From contig NZ_CP101990.1 of the NCBI RefSeq assembly GCF_024508295.1, positions 310,001 to 374,000 on the forward strand: a stretch of 64,000 bases of DNA, written 5' to 3'. A program made the position numbers and the translations under genes. The notes under the pieces were generated by a model. It was given only the letters and a program-made list of their open reading frames with translations, did no database searches and had not been told where the DNA came from. Origin of the DNA: Aeromicrobium duanguangcaii (GTDB lineage: Bacteria > Actinomycetota > Actinomycetes > Propionibacteriales > Nocardioidaceae). This document shows, piece after piece, positions 1-7,868 of the stretch (the first letter of the stretch is position 1; each line of letters opens with the position of its first letter).

Positions 1-107
<107 letters not shown>

Positions 108-118
108 GTGCGGCGGAC

Positions 119-853
119 TCAGGCCACCTCGCTGCGGCGAGCCGACGCGACGGCGCTCGCCGCCCCCTGCGTCCACGGCTCACCGTGGCCCGGGAGGACG
201 AGGCTGGCGTCGGTCGCCGCGATCCGCTCCAGCGAGCGGCGAGCCTGCACAGCGTCCTTGGTGCCCGCGCGGGCGACGATCCGCGGGCCGCGGCGGCCCG
301 TGTACGGATCGAGCGTCACCAGTGCGTCGCCGGTCAGGACCACGTCCAGCGCGGGGATGTGCAGGACGCAGTGCCCGTCCGTGTGACCGGCGGTGGGGAC
401 GACCGTGATGCCGTCGGGACTGGACCCGACGCCGAGGGAATCCACCTGTTCGACGCCCTCGACCCGCAGGGCCCCCGCCCTCACCATCCGGGCCAGGATC
501 GGCGCGGCCGCGGGGTACCGCAGCGGGTAGAACAGACGGGGCCGGCCGGGACGGTAGCGGTACGGATGCGCGGCGATGCGGTGATCGCCGGGGTGCACCC
601 AGACGCGGGCGCCGGACTCGCGCCGCGCCTTGGCGGCGAAGCCCAGGTGGTCGAAGTGGGCGTGGGTCAGGACGACGTCGGTCACCTCGTCCGGCGTGCG
701 GCCGAGGGCGGCGAGCGCCTCCTGCGCATAGCGCCAGGTCCGGGGGAACCCGGCGTCGACGAACATGAGCAGGTCGCCCAGCTCGATCAGGTAGCAGTTC
801 GTGTCGGCGTCCTCGATCCGGACGATCCCGGGCTCCAGGTGCTCGATTCCCAT
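119..853 (-). CDS. MBL-fold metallo-hydrolase
   Basis: A 244-residue metallo-beta-lactamase-fold hydrolase. The zinc signature THAHFDH places ligands at H64, H66, D68 and H69; later ligands are probably H157 (in GHTDGH), D176 (in TGDALVT) and H223 (in LPGHGEPW). The set is complete, so the enzyme should bind two metals. No signal peptide or membrane segment is seen, so it is probably cytoplasmic. The substrate is unknown; glyoxalase II-like thioesters and lactones are usual for the superfamily. The ATG has a clear GGAGG five bases upstream, in contrast with the many leaderless starts nearby. The gene stands alone between gluQ and the nitroreductase-like gene, all on the minus strand. Confidence 0.85.
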   Translation of the reverse strand: MGIEHLEPGIVRIEDADTNCYLIELGDLLMFVDAGFPRTWRYAQEALAALGRTPDEVTDVVLTHAHFDHLGFAAKARRESGARVWVHPGDHRIAAHPYRYRPGRPRLFYPLRYPAAAPILARMVRAGALRVEGVEQVDSLGVGSSPDGITVVPTAGHTDGHCVLHIPALDVVLTGDALVTLDPYTGRRGPRIVARAGTKDAVQARRSLERIAATDASLVLPGHGEPWTQGAASAVASARRSEVA

Positions 854-935
854 GACGACCTCCGTGGCGGCTTGCGGGAGTCGTACCCACGAGATCGCGG
901 GTCATTCCCGGATCGCGCCTCGGAACGCCGGGGGA

Positions 936-1406
936 TCAGGGCGCGTCGGTGCGCTCCGTCAGGCGGATGACGGGGATGACGCGGTCGGTCTTCTCGGTGT
1001 AGCCGCCGAACTGCGGCGCGGACTCGACGATCGACCGGAGCGCGGCCTCGCGCTCGGCGCCGTGCAGCTGCTCGGCGCGAACCGGGATCTTGCGCGGGCC
1101 GATCTCGAGGGTGATCTCGTCGGGGTGGGCGGCGATGTTGTGGAACCACGCGGGGTTGTTCTTCGCGCCGTTGGCGGAGGCGACGATCAGCCAGGATCCG
1201 TCCGTGCCGGGGAACCAGCCGACGGGGTTCTCGCGGGGCTGACCGCTCTTGGCGCCGACCGTCGTGAGGACCGCGATCTTCATCGGTCCCAGGGACGCCG
1301 ACGCCGAGCGCCGGGCACGCCGTGCCATGAACTTGTTCGCCAGTCGGACGAGGGGACCGCCGGTGGACCTGCCGCCGCGCGTTCCGCCGTGGGCCTCGAA
1401 GCTCAT
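936..1406 (-). CDS. Deazaflavin (F420)-dependent nitroreductase family protein
   Basis: A 156-residue protein of the Ddn/FDOR-type split beta-barrel family, which in actinobacteria uses cofactor F420 or a related flavin to reduce quinones and nitro compounds. The family pattern is visible in VLTTVGAKSGQPRENPV, followed by WLIVASANGAKNNPAWFHN and then HPDEITLE. The basic, hydrophobic N-terminus (residues 15-45) resembles the part that associates with the membrane in mycobacterial Ddn. The ATG is preceded by GGAGGA. The physiological substrate cannot be read from sequence; family membership is secure but F420 use is an inference. Confidence 0.85.
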   Translation of the reverse strand: MSFEAHGGTRGGRSTGGPLVRLANKFMARRARRSASASLGPMKIAVLTTVGAKSGQPRENPVGWFPGTDGSWLIVASANGAKNNPAWFHNIAAHPDEITLEIGPRKIPVRAEQLHGAEREAALRSIVESAPQFGGYTEKTDRVIPVIRLTERTDAP

Positions 1407-1467
1407 GTCATCCTCCGTCGTCCGGGCTCACCGCCAACCTACTGACGGCGAGGCCCGGCGGCGAGCG

Positions 1468-2058
1468 CTACGACTGGCGCTGCAGGTCGGCGGGGGTGCG
1501 CAGCCAGCGCCAATAGACCCACGCCGCGATGCCCGAGCCGGAAGAGTTGAGGATCATGTCGGCCATCGTGTCGGCGTAGCCGCGGGAGTGGTGCGTGGAC
1601 TGCAGTTGGTCCGAGGTCCACTCGCCGATCTCCCACAGGGAGCCGATGCCCAGCCAGGTCAGCCACAGGACGATCGGCAGCAGGAACGCCGGCTCGGCCC
1701 GGAACCGGTGCAGCAGCAACCGGGCGATCGCCAGGGTGCTGACCAGCGAGAAGGTGAAGTGCGCGAAGTCGTCGTACCACCAGATGCGGTCGTAGAAGTT
1801 CAGGCCCCAGCCGGCGACGGCCCCCAGGATCACGGTCGTCAGACCGGTCATCACCAGCGGGTCCCGCAGCGCCTGCCACAGCAGAACACAGCCCATCACC
1901 GCAGCGGCCATCGTGACCCGGGTGAAGTGGTCCGACGCCGTGATCCCCACGACCACAGCGCTGAGCATGGTGACCACGGTGAAGAGCAGGGCTGCCCAGT
2001 GCAGACGGGGCTGCTGCTCCGCCAGGTCGGACACGGACGGGACGATCGGCTGGGGCAT
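1468..2058 (-). CDS. DUF2238/YjdF-like integral membrane protein
   Basis: A 196-residue protein with about six predicted membrane helices, starting near residues 20-39, 48-64, 70-86, 96-115, 123-142 and 166-182. Polar motifs between helices, RIWWYDDFAHF and SLWEIGEWTSDQ followed by YADTMADMILNSSG, match the conserved WYD-HF, WE-E and D-N-G positions of the DUF2238 family (E. coli YjdF). No function is established for that family. No Shine-Dalgarno is evident before the ATG. It lies just downstream of tRNA-Glu on the same strand and may be read through from it. Confidence 0.6.
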   Translation of the reverse strand: MPQPIVPSVSDLAEQQPRLHWAALLFTVVTMLSAVVVGITASDHFTRVTMAAAVMGCVLLWQALRDPLVMTGLTTVILGAVAGWGLNFYDRIWWYDDFAHFTFSLVSTLAIARLLLHRFRAEPAFLLPIVLWLTWLGIGSLWEIGEWTSDQLQSTHHSRGYADTMADMILNSSGSGIAAWVYWRWLRTPADLQRQS

Positions 2059-2099
2059 GGGTGAGAGCAGGGTTCTGGTCGGGGACGGGGCGGTGCCGG

Positions 2100-2175
2100 T
2101 GGTACCCCCTACGGGATTCGAACCCGCGCTACCGCCTTGAAAGGGCGGCGTCCTAGGCCGCTAGACGAAGGGGGC
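2100..2175 (-). tRNA. tRNA-Glu (anticodon TTC)
   Basis: The minus strand folds into a complete cloverleaf. The acceptor GCCCCCT pairs with AGGGGGT (one G-T wobble), the anticodon loop is CTTTCAA giving TTC, and the T loop carries GTTCGAAT. The discriminator A at 2103 is followed by an encoded CCA (2100-2102). Confidence 0.97.
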
Positions 2176-2245
2176 CGGACAACCCGTCCAGCATAGGGCA
2201 CGGCGCACCGACGCTCGGCACACGCTCGCGCGGTGGGGCCGCCCC

Positions 2246-2251
2246 TAGACT
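2246..2251 (+). promoter_or_regulatory. -10 hexamer TAGACT for the metallopeptidase gene
   Basis: The hexamer ends six bases before the GTG at 2258. Confidence 0.6.
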
Positions 2252-2257
2252 CATGAC

Positions 2258-2608
2258 GTGATCGACGTCGACCCGGACCGGTTCGAGGAGCTGGTGACCG
2301 CCGCCCTGGCCGACGTCCCCGCCGAGCTGGCCGATCGACTCGACAACGTGGTGCTGTTCATTGAGGACGACGCCCCGCCGGAGGACCCGCACCTGCTGGG
2401 GCTCTACGACGGGATCCCGCTCACCGAGCGCGACTCCACGTACGCCGGCGTCGTCCCCGACCGCATCTTCGTCTACCGCAATCCCACCCTCGCGATCTGC
2501 GACACCGAGGAGGACGTGGTCGAGGAGGTTCGCATCACGGTCGTACACGAGATCGCCCACTTCTTCGGGATCGACGACGCCCGCCTGCACGAACTGGGCT
2601 ATGCCTGA
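2258..2608 (+). CDS. Minimal zinc metallopeptidase (zincin family)
   Basis: A 116-residue single-domain protein with HEIAHFFGIDD at residues 97-107, the HExxHxxGxxD zinc signature (H97, E98, H101, D107) close to the C-terminus. This matches the small metallopeptidase family common in actinobacteria and proteobacteria, whose substrate is unknown. It has no signal peptide. The GTG start fits a leaderless transcript. Its stop overlaps the start of the pirin gene by eight bases, so the two are co-translated. Confidence 0.85.
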   Translation: MIDVDPDRFEELVTAALADVPAELADRLDNVVLFIEDDAPPEDPHLLGLYDGIPLTERDSTYAGVVPDRIFVYRNPTLAICDTEEDVVEEVRITVVHEIAHFFGIDDARLHELGYA

Positions 2609-3260
2609 GTCACGCGTTCTGCGCCGCGCGGCAGACAGATTTCACACCGTCGCGAGCGGCACCGAGACGTTCCACTCCTTCTCGTACGGGCGGCACTACG
2701 ACCCCGACAACGTGGGCTTCGGGCCGGTGATCGCGATCAACGAGGAGCGCATCGCGCCGGGGGCGGGGTACGACGAGCACCACCACGCCGACGCCGAGAT
2801 CGTCACGTGGGTCCTCGACGGCGTGCTCGGCCACGAGGACTCCACCGGTCACTGCGGCGAGGTCCGCCCGGGCGTCGCACAGCGCCTCAGCGCCGGCGCG
2901 GGCGTCACCCACGCCGAGCGCAACGGCAGCGACGTGGAACCGCTGCGATTCGTGCAGATGATGCTCCGCAGCACGAACTGGGACGAGCCCGAGTACGCCC
3001 AGGCGGCGGTCCCCGACGGGCCCGGCCTGCACGAGACCGTGCCGGTCCACGCCGACGCCCGGCTGCTCGTGGCGCGCCCTGGACCCGACGCGTCCGTCGA
3101 GCTCGAGGTGGAGCACGGAGCGCTCCTGCACGTGACCCGTGGACCCGTCTCGATCGACGACACGACGCTCGGCGCCGGGGACGAGATGCACGTCACCGGA
3201 CCCGATCGGCTCCGGCTCACGGGACGGGACGGCGAAGTCTTCGTGTGGCTGTTCAGGTGA
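2601..3260 (+). CDS. Pirin family protein
   Basis: A 219-residue bicupin. The N-terminal cupin has the metal ligands expected of pirins, H60, H62, H104 and E106 (YDEHHHAD and THAERN), and the shorter C-terminal half is the usual degenerate cupin. The length matches short YhhW-type pirins, some of which have quercetinase activity; the natural substrate here is unknown. The start ATG lies inside the last codons of the metallopeptidase gene (8-base overlap). Confidence 0.88.
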   Translation: MPESRVLRRAADRFHTVASGTETFHSFSYGRHYDPDNVGFGPVIAINEERIAPGAGYDEHHHADAEIVTWVLDGVLGHEDSTGHCGEVRPGVAQRLSAGAGVTHAERNGSDVEPLRFVQMMLRSTNWDEPEYAQAAVPDGPGLHETVPVHADARLLVARPGPDASVELEVEHGALLHVTRGPVSIDDTTLGAGDEMHVTGPDRLRLTGRDGEVFVWLFR

Positions 3261-3269
3261 TTTCGGGTT

Positions 3270-3275
3270 TAGCCT
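3270..3275 (+). promoter_or_regulatory. -10 hexamer TAGCCT for tmsA
   Basis: Seven bases before the ATG at 3283. It starts a new transcript for tmsA-tmsB only 10 bases after the pirin stop. Confidence 0.55.
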
Positions 3276-3282
3276 GCGAAGT

Positions 3283-4641
3283 ATGCAGGGGTGGACACAG
3301 CACGAAGGCGCCGTGGCCGCCCTTCGCACGTCCTGGGACGCCATCGGTCCGGGGCAGCCGGTCCGGCTGGCCAAGAAGACCTCGAACCTCTTCCGTCCCC
3401 GCAGCCCGGCGGCGGGTCCCGGGCTCGACGTCTCGGGTCTGGACGGCGTCATCGCGATCGACCCGGTCGCCCGCACCGCCGACGTCCAGGGGATGTGCAC
3501 CTACGAGCGGCTGGTCGACGAGACTCTCGCCCACGGCCTGATCCCCAGCGTCGTGCCGCAGTTGCGCACGATCACGTTGGGCGGCGCGGTCACCGGCCTG
3601 GGCATCGAGTCCACGTCGCTGCGGCTGGGGTTGCCGCACGAGGCGGTGCTCGAGATGGACGTGCTGACGGGCTCGGGTGAGATCGTCACCGCCACGCCCG
3701 ACAACGAGCACGCCGAGCTGTTCGCCGCGTTCCCCAACTCCTACGGCAGCCTCGGGTACGCCGTCCGGCTCCGGATCGAGCTGCAGCCCGCGCCCCGTCA
3801 GGTCCGGCTGCGTCACGTGCGCTTCGCCGGGGCCGCCGACGTCACGAAGGCGCTGGCCGAGATCGCCGACGCCGGCAGCTGGGACGGTGTGCCGGTGGAC
3901 GCCGTGGACGGCACCGCGTTTAGCCCCGACGAGATCTACCTGACCCTGGCGCACTTCACCGACACCGACCTGCCGACCAGCGACTACACCGGCCAGGACG
4001 TCTACTACCGCTCGATCCAGCAGCGCCATGAGGACGTGCTGACGATCCACGACTACCTGTGGCGCTGGGACACCGACTGGTTCTGGTGCTCGGGCGCGTT
4101 CGGCGCCCAGAACCCGGCCGTGCGCCGCGTGTGGCCCAGGCGGTGGCGCCGCAGCGACGTCTACCACCGGCTCGTCGCCCTCGACGGCAAGGTCGGCGTC
4201 AGCCGCGTCCTCGACCGCATCAAGCACATCCCGGCGCGTGAGCGGGTCATCCAGGACATCGAGGTGCCCCTGGACCGGCTGGAGGACTTCCTCACCTGGT
4301 TCGACCGCGAGGTGGGCATGCGTCCGGTGTGGCTGTGCCCGCTGCGGACGCGCCGTGCCTGGCCGACCTACCCGCTGACGCCCGGCGACGTCTACGTCAA
4401 CGTCGGCTTCTGGGGCACGGTCGTGGTCCCGGCCGGCTCCGAGCCCGGCGCGGTGAACCGCAAGGTCGAGACCGAGGTCCACCGCTTGGGCGGACACAAG
4501 TCCCTCTACTCCGAGGCGTTCTACGACCGCGAGACGTTCGGCGCCCTCTACGACACCGCGGGGTTGGACCGGGTCCGGTCCACGTACGACCCCGACTCGC
4601 GGTTGAAAACCCTCTACGACAAGGTGGTGAGGAACTCATGA
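3283..4641 (+). CDS. tmsA: FAD-binding oxidoreductase, TmsA type (10-methyl fatty acid synthesis)
   Basis: A 452-residue flavoprotein of the PCMH/VAO class, related to DHCR24-type reductases. The FAD-binding half includes VPQLRTITLGGAVTGLGIES (GGAVTGLG near residues 100-107). It directly precedes a cyclopropane-synthase-like methyltransferase and overlaps it by four bases (ATGA). This arrangement is that of tmsA/tmsB (also called bfaB/bfaA), where TmsB methylenates C10 of oleoyl chains in phospholipids and TmsA reduces the 10-methylene group to 10-methylstearate (tuberculostearate). The activity is inferred from family and context. The start is set by a -10-like TAGCCT seven bases upstream; longer in-frame starts would run into the pirin gene. 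Confidence 0.8.
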   Translation: MQGWTQHEGAVAALRTSWDAIGPGQPVRLAKKTSNLFRPRSPAAGPGLDVSGLDGVIAIDPVARTADVQGMCTYERLVDETLAHGLIPSVVPQLRTITLGGAVTGLGIESTSLRLGLPHEAVLEMDVLTGSGEIVTATPDNEHAELFAAFPNSYGSLGYAVRLRIELQPAPRQVRLRHVRFAGAADVTKALAEIADAGSWDGVPVDAVDGTAFSPDEIYLTLAHFTDTDLPTSDYTGQDVYYRSIQQRHEDVLTIHDYLWRWDTDWFWCSGAFGAQNPAVRRVWPRRWRRSDVYHRLVALDGKVGVSRVLDRIKHIPARERVIQDIEVPLDRLEDFLTWFDREVGMRPVWLCPLRTRRAWPTYPLTPGDVYVNVGFWGTVVVPAGSEPGAVNRKVETEVHRLGGHKSLYSEAFYDRETFGALYDTAGLDRVRSTYDPDSRLKTLYDKVVRNS

Positions 4642-5924
4642 GCATCGTTCCCGAGACTCGGTTGACGATCGGCGAAGCGCTGGACCGGCTCCTGCGCGAC
4701 GAGGTCCCCGTCCGCCTCGAGGCCTTCGACGGCAGCGTGCTGGGCCCGGAGGACTCGCCCGTCCGCCTGCGCCTGCTCAACGAGCGCGGCCTGTCGTACC
4801 TCATGACCGCCCCGGGCGACCTCGGGTTCGCCCGGGCATACGTCTCCGGCGACCTGCAGATCGAGGGCGTCCATCCCGGCGACCCCTACGAGCTGATGAA
4901 GGTCGTCATGAGCCGGCTGCGGTTCCGGGTGCCCCCGGCCACCGAGATGGTGCAGATCGTCCGGAGCCTGGGCTTCGGCAACCTCAAGCCGCCCGCGCCG
5001 CCGGCCGAGGAGCACGCGCCCCGGTGGCGACGCGCTCTGGAGGGCCTGCGGCACACCAAGGGCCGCGACGCCGACGTGATCCAGCACCACTACGACGTCT
5101 CCAACCGCTTCTACGAGCTGGTGCTGGGCCCGTCGATGACCTACACGTGCGCCGTGTTCCCCAAGCCGGACGCCACCTTGGAGGAGGCGCAGGCCGAGAA
5201 GTACGACCTCGTGTGCCGCAAGCTCGACCTCAAGCCCGGCGACCGCCTGCTCGACATGGGCTGCGGCTGGGGCGGCATGGTCCGACACGCGGCGCGGCAC
5301 TACGGCGTGCGCGGCATCGGGGTCACCCTCTCGCAGCAGCAGGCGCAGTGGGCCCAGGCCGAGATCGAGCGCGAGGGCCTGTCCGACCTGGCCGAGGTCC
5401 GATTCAGCGACTACCGCGACGTGAGCGAGACCGGGTTCGACGCGATCAGCTCGATCGGCCTGACCGAGCACATCGGGGTCCGCAACTACGGGGACTACTT
5501 CGCCTTCGCCCGGAGCAGGGTCAAGGTCGGTGGGCGCATGCTCAACCACTGCATCACGCGCCCTGACAACAAGGGCCGGGCCTCGGCCGGGCAGTTCATC
5601 GACCGGTACGTCTTCCCCGACGGCGAGCTCACGGGCGTGGGCACGATCGTCGTCGCGATGCAGGACGCCGGCTTCGAGGTGCGCCACCTGGAGGACCTGC
5701 GGGAGCACTATGGGATGACACTGGCAGGCTGGTGTCAGAATCTGGTGGACCACTGGGACGAGGCGCTGGACGAGGTCTCCCTCGGCCGTGCCAAGGTCTG
5801 GGGCCTGTACATGGCCGGGTCCCGCCTGGCCTTCGAACGAAATGAGATCCAGTTGCACCACGTCCTGGGCGTGAACACCTCTGCCGACGGCGATGCCGAC
5901 TACCCCCTGCGAGTCGACTTCTGA
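4638..5924 (+). CDS. tmsB: SAM-dependent fatty-acyl methyltransferase, TmsB/CFA-synthase type
   Basis: A 428-residue member of the cyclopropane-fatty-acid synthase family. An N-terminal lipid-binding region (about 1-130) is followed by HHYDVSNRFYELVLG near residue 150 and the SAM-binding motif LLDMGCGWGGM (GCGWGG at 208-213). Together with tmsA it should convert oleoyl phospholipid chains to 10-methylene and then 10-methyl products at the membrane. A UfaA1/CFA-type cyclopropanase is the alternative, but the tight coupling to the FAD reductase favours TmsB. The ATG overlaps the tmsA stop, and its own stop overlaps the xth start. Confidence 0.82.
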   Translation: MSIVPETRLTIGEALDRLLRDEVPVRLEAFDGSVLGPEDSPVRLRLLNERGLSYLMTAPGDLGFARAYVSGDLQIEGVHPGDPYELMKVVMSRLRFRVPPATEMVQIVRSLGFGNLKPPAPPAEEHAPRWRRALEGLRHTKGRDADVIQHHYDVSNRFYELVLGPSMTYTCAVFPKPDATLEEAQAEKYDLVCRKLDLKPGDRLLDMGCGWGGMVRHAARHYGVRGIGVTLSQQQAQWAQAEIEREGLSDLAEVRFSDYRDVSETGFDAISSIGLTEHIGVRNYGDYFAFARSRVKVGGRMLNHCITRPDNKGRASAGQFIDRYVFPDGELTGVGTIVVAMQDAGFEVRHLEDLREHYGMTLAGWCQNLVDHWDEALDEVSLGRAKVWGLYMAGSRLAFERNEIQLHHVLGVNTSADGDADYPLRVDF

Positions 5925-6712
5925 TGCGCATTGCGACGTGGAACGTCAACTCCATCCGCAGCCGGGTCGACCGGGTGGCCTCCTGGCTCGAGCGCAACGA
6001 CGTCGACGTCCTGGCGATCCAGGAGACGAAGTGCCGCGAGGACCAGTTCCCCGCCGCGAAGCTCGCGGACCTGGGATATGAGTACGCGCACGCCGGGATC
6101 AACCAGTGGAACGGTGTCGCGATCCTGTCGCGCGTCGGCCTGGAGGACGTCGAGCGCTCGTTCGGCGTCGATCAGCCGATGTTCGAGGACGTGCTCGAGC
6201 CGCGCGCGATCGGGGCGACCTGCGGCGGCGTCCGGATGTGGAGCCTCTACGTGCCCAACGGGCGCGATCTCGAGCACGGGCACTACCAGTACAAGCTCGA
6301 GTGGCTGGCGCGCCTGCGCGACTCGGCCGAGCAGTGGCTCGCGAAGGACCCCGAGACGCCGATCGCGCTGACCGGCGACTGGAACATCGCGCCGCAGGAC
6401 GACGACGTCTGGGACATGGCCGTCTTCGAGGGCAAGACCCACGTCTCGGCGCCGGAGCGCGCCGCGTTCCAGGCCGTCGTCGACGCGGGCTTCGCCGACG
6501 TCGTCCGGCCGCACACGCCGGGTCCGGGCGTCTACACGTACTGGGACTACACGCAGCTGAGCTTCCCGAAGAAGAAGGGCATGCGCATCGACTTCGTGCT
6601 CGGCTCCCCGGCGCTCGCCGAGCGCGTCACCGGGGCGTGGATCGACCGCGAGGAGCGCAAGGGCAAGGGCGCCAGCGACCACGCGCCCGTGGTCGTCGAC
6701 CTGGCCGACTGA
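5924..6712 (+). CDS. xth: Exodeoxyribonuclease III
   Basis: A 262-residue EEP-fold nuclease of normal length for ExoIII. The diagnostic motifs are present: ATWNVNSI, AIQETK (metal-binding Glu), GDWNIAP (Asp/Asn) and the terminal SDHAPVV (catalytic Asp-His). It acts as an AP endonuclease and 3'-phosphodiesterase in base excision repair. The start shares its A with the tmsB stop (TGATG), so it is translated with the lipid genes although unrelated in role. A perfect hairpin ten bases after the stop may end the transcript. Confidence 0.95.
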   Translation: MRIATWNVNSIRSRVDRVASWLERNDVDVLAIQETKCREDQFPAAKLADLGYEYAHAGINQWNGVAILSRVGLEDVERSFGVDQPMFEDVLEPRAIGATCGGVRMWSLYVPNGRDLEHGHYQYKLEWLARLRDSAEQWLAKDPETPIALTGDWNIAPQDDDVWDMAVFEGKTHVSAPERAAFQAVVDAGFADVVRPHTPGPGVYTYWDYTQLSFPKKKGMRIDFVLGSPALAERVTGAWIDREERKGKGASDHAPVVVDLAD

Positions 6713-6715
6713 GGC

Positions 6716-7045
6716 TCAGTCGCCCTCGTCGACGACGAGGGCCTCGCGGTCGACCTGGCCGGTGCGGAAGGTGGCGCGCGCGACCATGTGCGCCGAGACC
6801 GGCGCCGTCATCAGCTGGAACAGCGCGACGACGGCGACCAGGGTGAGGTCGCTCAGGCTGTCGATGCGCAGTGCGAGTCCGGCCAGGATCAGCAACAGGC
6901 CGAACGTCTGCGGCTTCGTGGCCGCGTGCATGCGGGTGAGCACGTCCGGGAACCGCACGACGCCGACCGCGGCGACGAACGCGAATCCCGCGCCCAGGAC
7001 CAGCAGGATCCCGGCCACGACGTCCACGAACTCGCCCCAGCTCAT
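6716..7045 (-). CDS. mnhG: Na+/H+ antiporter subunit G
   Basis: A 109-residue protein with three hydrophobic segments and the MnhG/MrpG hallmark VVRFPDVLTRMHAATKPQTFG. Last gene of the Mrp/Mnh operon; its ATG overlaps the mnhF stop by four bases. MrpG is a small membrane subunit needed for assembly of the multisubunit Na+(K+)/H+ antiporter. The acidic end VVDEGD is encoded by a perfect DNA palindrome that may also serve as a terminator. Confidence 0.93.
   Translation of the reverse strand: MSWGEFVDVVAGILLVLGAGFAFVAAVGVVRFPDVLTRMHAATKPQTFGLLLILAGLALRIDSLSDLTLVAVVALFQLMTAPVSAHMVARATFRTGQVDREALVVDEGD
6722..6742. terminator. Perfect hairpin between the convergent xth and mnhG ends
   Basis: GCCCTCGTC-GAC-GACGAGGGC gives a 9-bp stem with a 3-base loop. 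It follows the xth stop by nine bases and overlaps the last codons of mnhG. No U-tract is seen. It may be a bidirectional terminator, or simply a by-product of coding for Val-Val-Asp-Glu. Confidence 0.4.
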
Positions 7046-7314
7046 GTCGGGCCTCCCGCCGCCTGCGAGGCCGCGTAGCGGGCGATGCTGACCGAGCCGA
7101 GGAAGGCGACCAGGGCCAGCGCGACCAGGATCGGAAGCGTGGTGCCGTGCCGCCCGACCGCGGCCTCGACGCCGATGGCGCCGACGCAGGCGGCCGTGAA
7201 GACGTCGGCCGCGACGGTCCGGTCGAGCATGGTGGGGCCGCGCACGATGCGGACCAGGCACAGCAGCCCGGTCAGACCGAGCAGGACCGCGCAGATGATG
7301 GCCACGACGGTCAT
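7042..7314 (-). CDS. mnhF: Na+/H+ antiporter subunit F
   Basis: A 90-residue protein with three membrane helices. RIVRGPTMLDRTVAADVF is the family signature (RGPT-DR-A-D). It overlaps mnhE upstream and mnhG downstream by four bases each, so translation of the operon is coupled. Confidence 0.93.
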   Translation of the reverse strand: MTVVAIICAVLLGLTGLLCLVRIVRGPTMLDRTVAADVFTAACVGAIGVEAAVGRHGTTLPILVALALVAFLGSVSIARYAASQAAGGPT

Positions 7315-7868
7315 GAGGCATCCTCCCGGAGTCGTCGTTCGCTCTCGCGGACCTCGGCGTCGGTGCCGATGGCCTTGAGCAGCCGGTGTTCCTGCATCCG
7401 CGCCTTGTCCCGTGCGGCACGGACGCGCTCGGGGGTGCCGGCGTCCAGGACGTGCAGCCACATGCGCCGGCCCTCGGAGTCGAGCTCGATCAGCAGCGAG
7501 CCCGGGACCAGCGAGATCAGCTCGCCCGTCAGGGTCTGGCGCAGCTCGGAGCCGCTGACCAGGTCGATCTGCAGCACCGCGCTGGGCGGCGGCGTCGCCG
7601 GGCGGATCGCGAGCCACGCGACGTTGAAGCTCGCCAGGGCCAGGTCGGCGATGAAGCGGCTGAGCAGGACGAGCGTGGCCCACGGGCGGAGCTCGCCGTC
7701 GACCGACACGCGCGGGAAGGGGAAGACCATGACCGTGATCGCGCTGACGAGCACTCCGCCGGCGAGGTTGATGGGGGTCACCTCACCCCACAGCAGCAGC
7801 CAGACGATCGTCAGCCACCCGATCACCGGGACGTGCCACACGCGCAGCCCGCGCACCCGATCAGCCAT
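7311..7868 (-). CDS. mnhE: Na+/H+ antiporter subunit E
   Basis: A 185-residue MrpE family protein. Two N-terminal membrane helices (WHVPVIGWLTIVWLLLWGE and the following NLAGGVLVSAITVMVF) are followed by a cytoplasmic domain with SLVPGSLLIELD and LHVLD, both conserved in MrpE. The C-terminal tail (about 150-185) is rich in Arg and Glu and extends beyond many homologues. It overlaps mnhD by eight bases. Confidence 0.92.
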   Translation of the reverse strand: MADRVRGLRVWHVPVIGWLTIVWLLLWGEVTPINLAGGVLVSAITVMVFPFPRVSVDGELRPWATLVLLSRFIADLALASFNVAWLAIRPATPPPSAVLQIDLVSGSELRQTLTGELISLVPGSLLIELDSEGRRMWLHVLDAGTPERVRAARDKARMQEHRLLKAIGTDAEVRESERRLREDAS

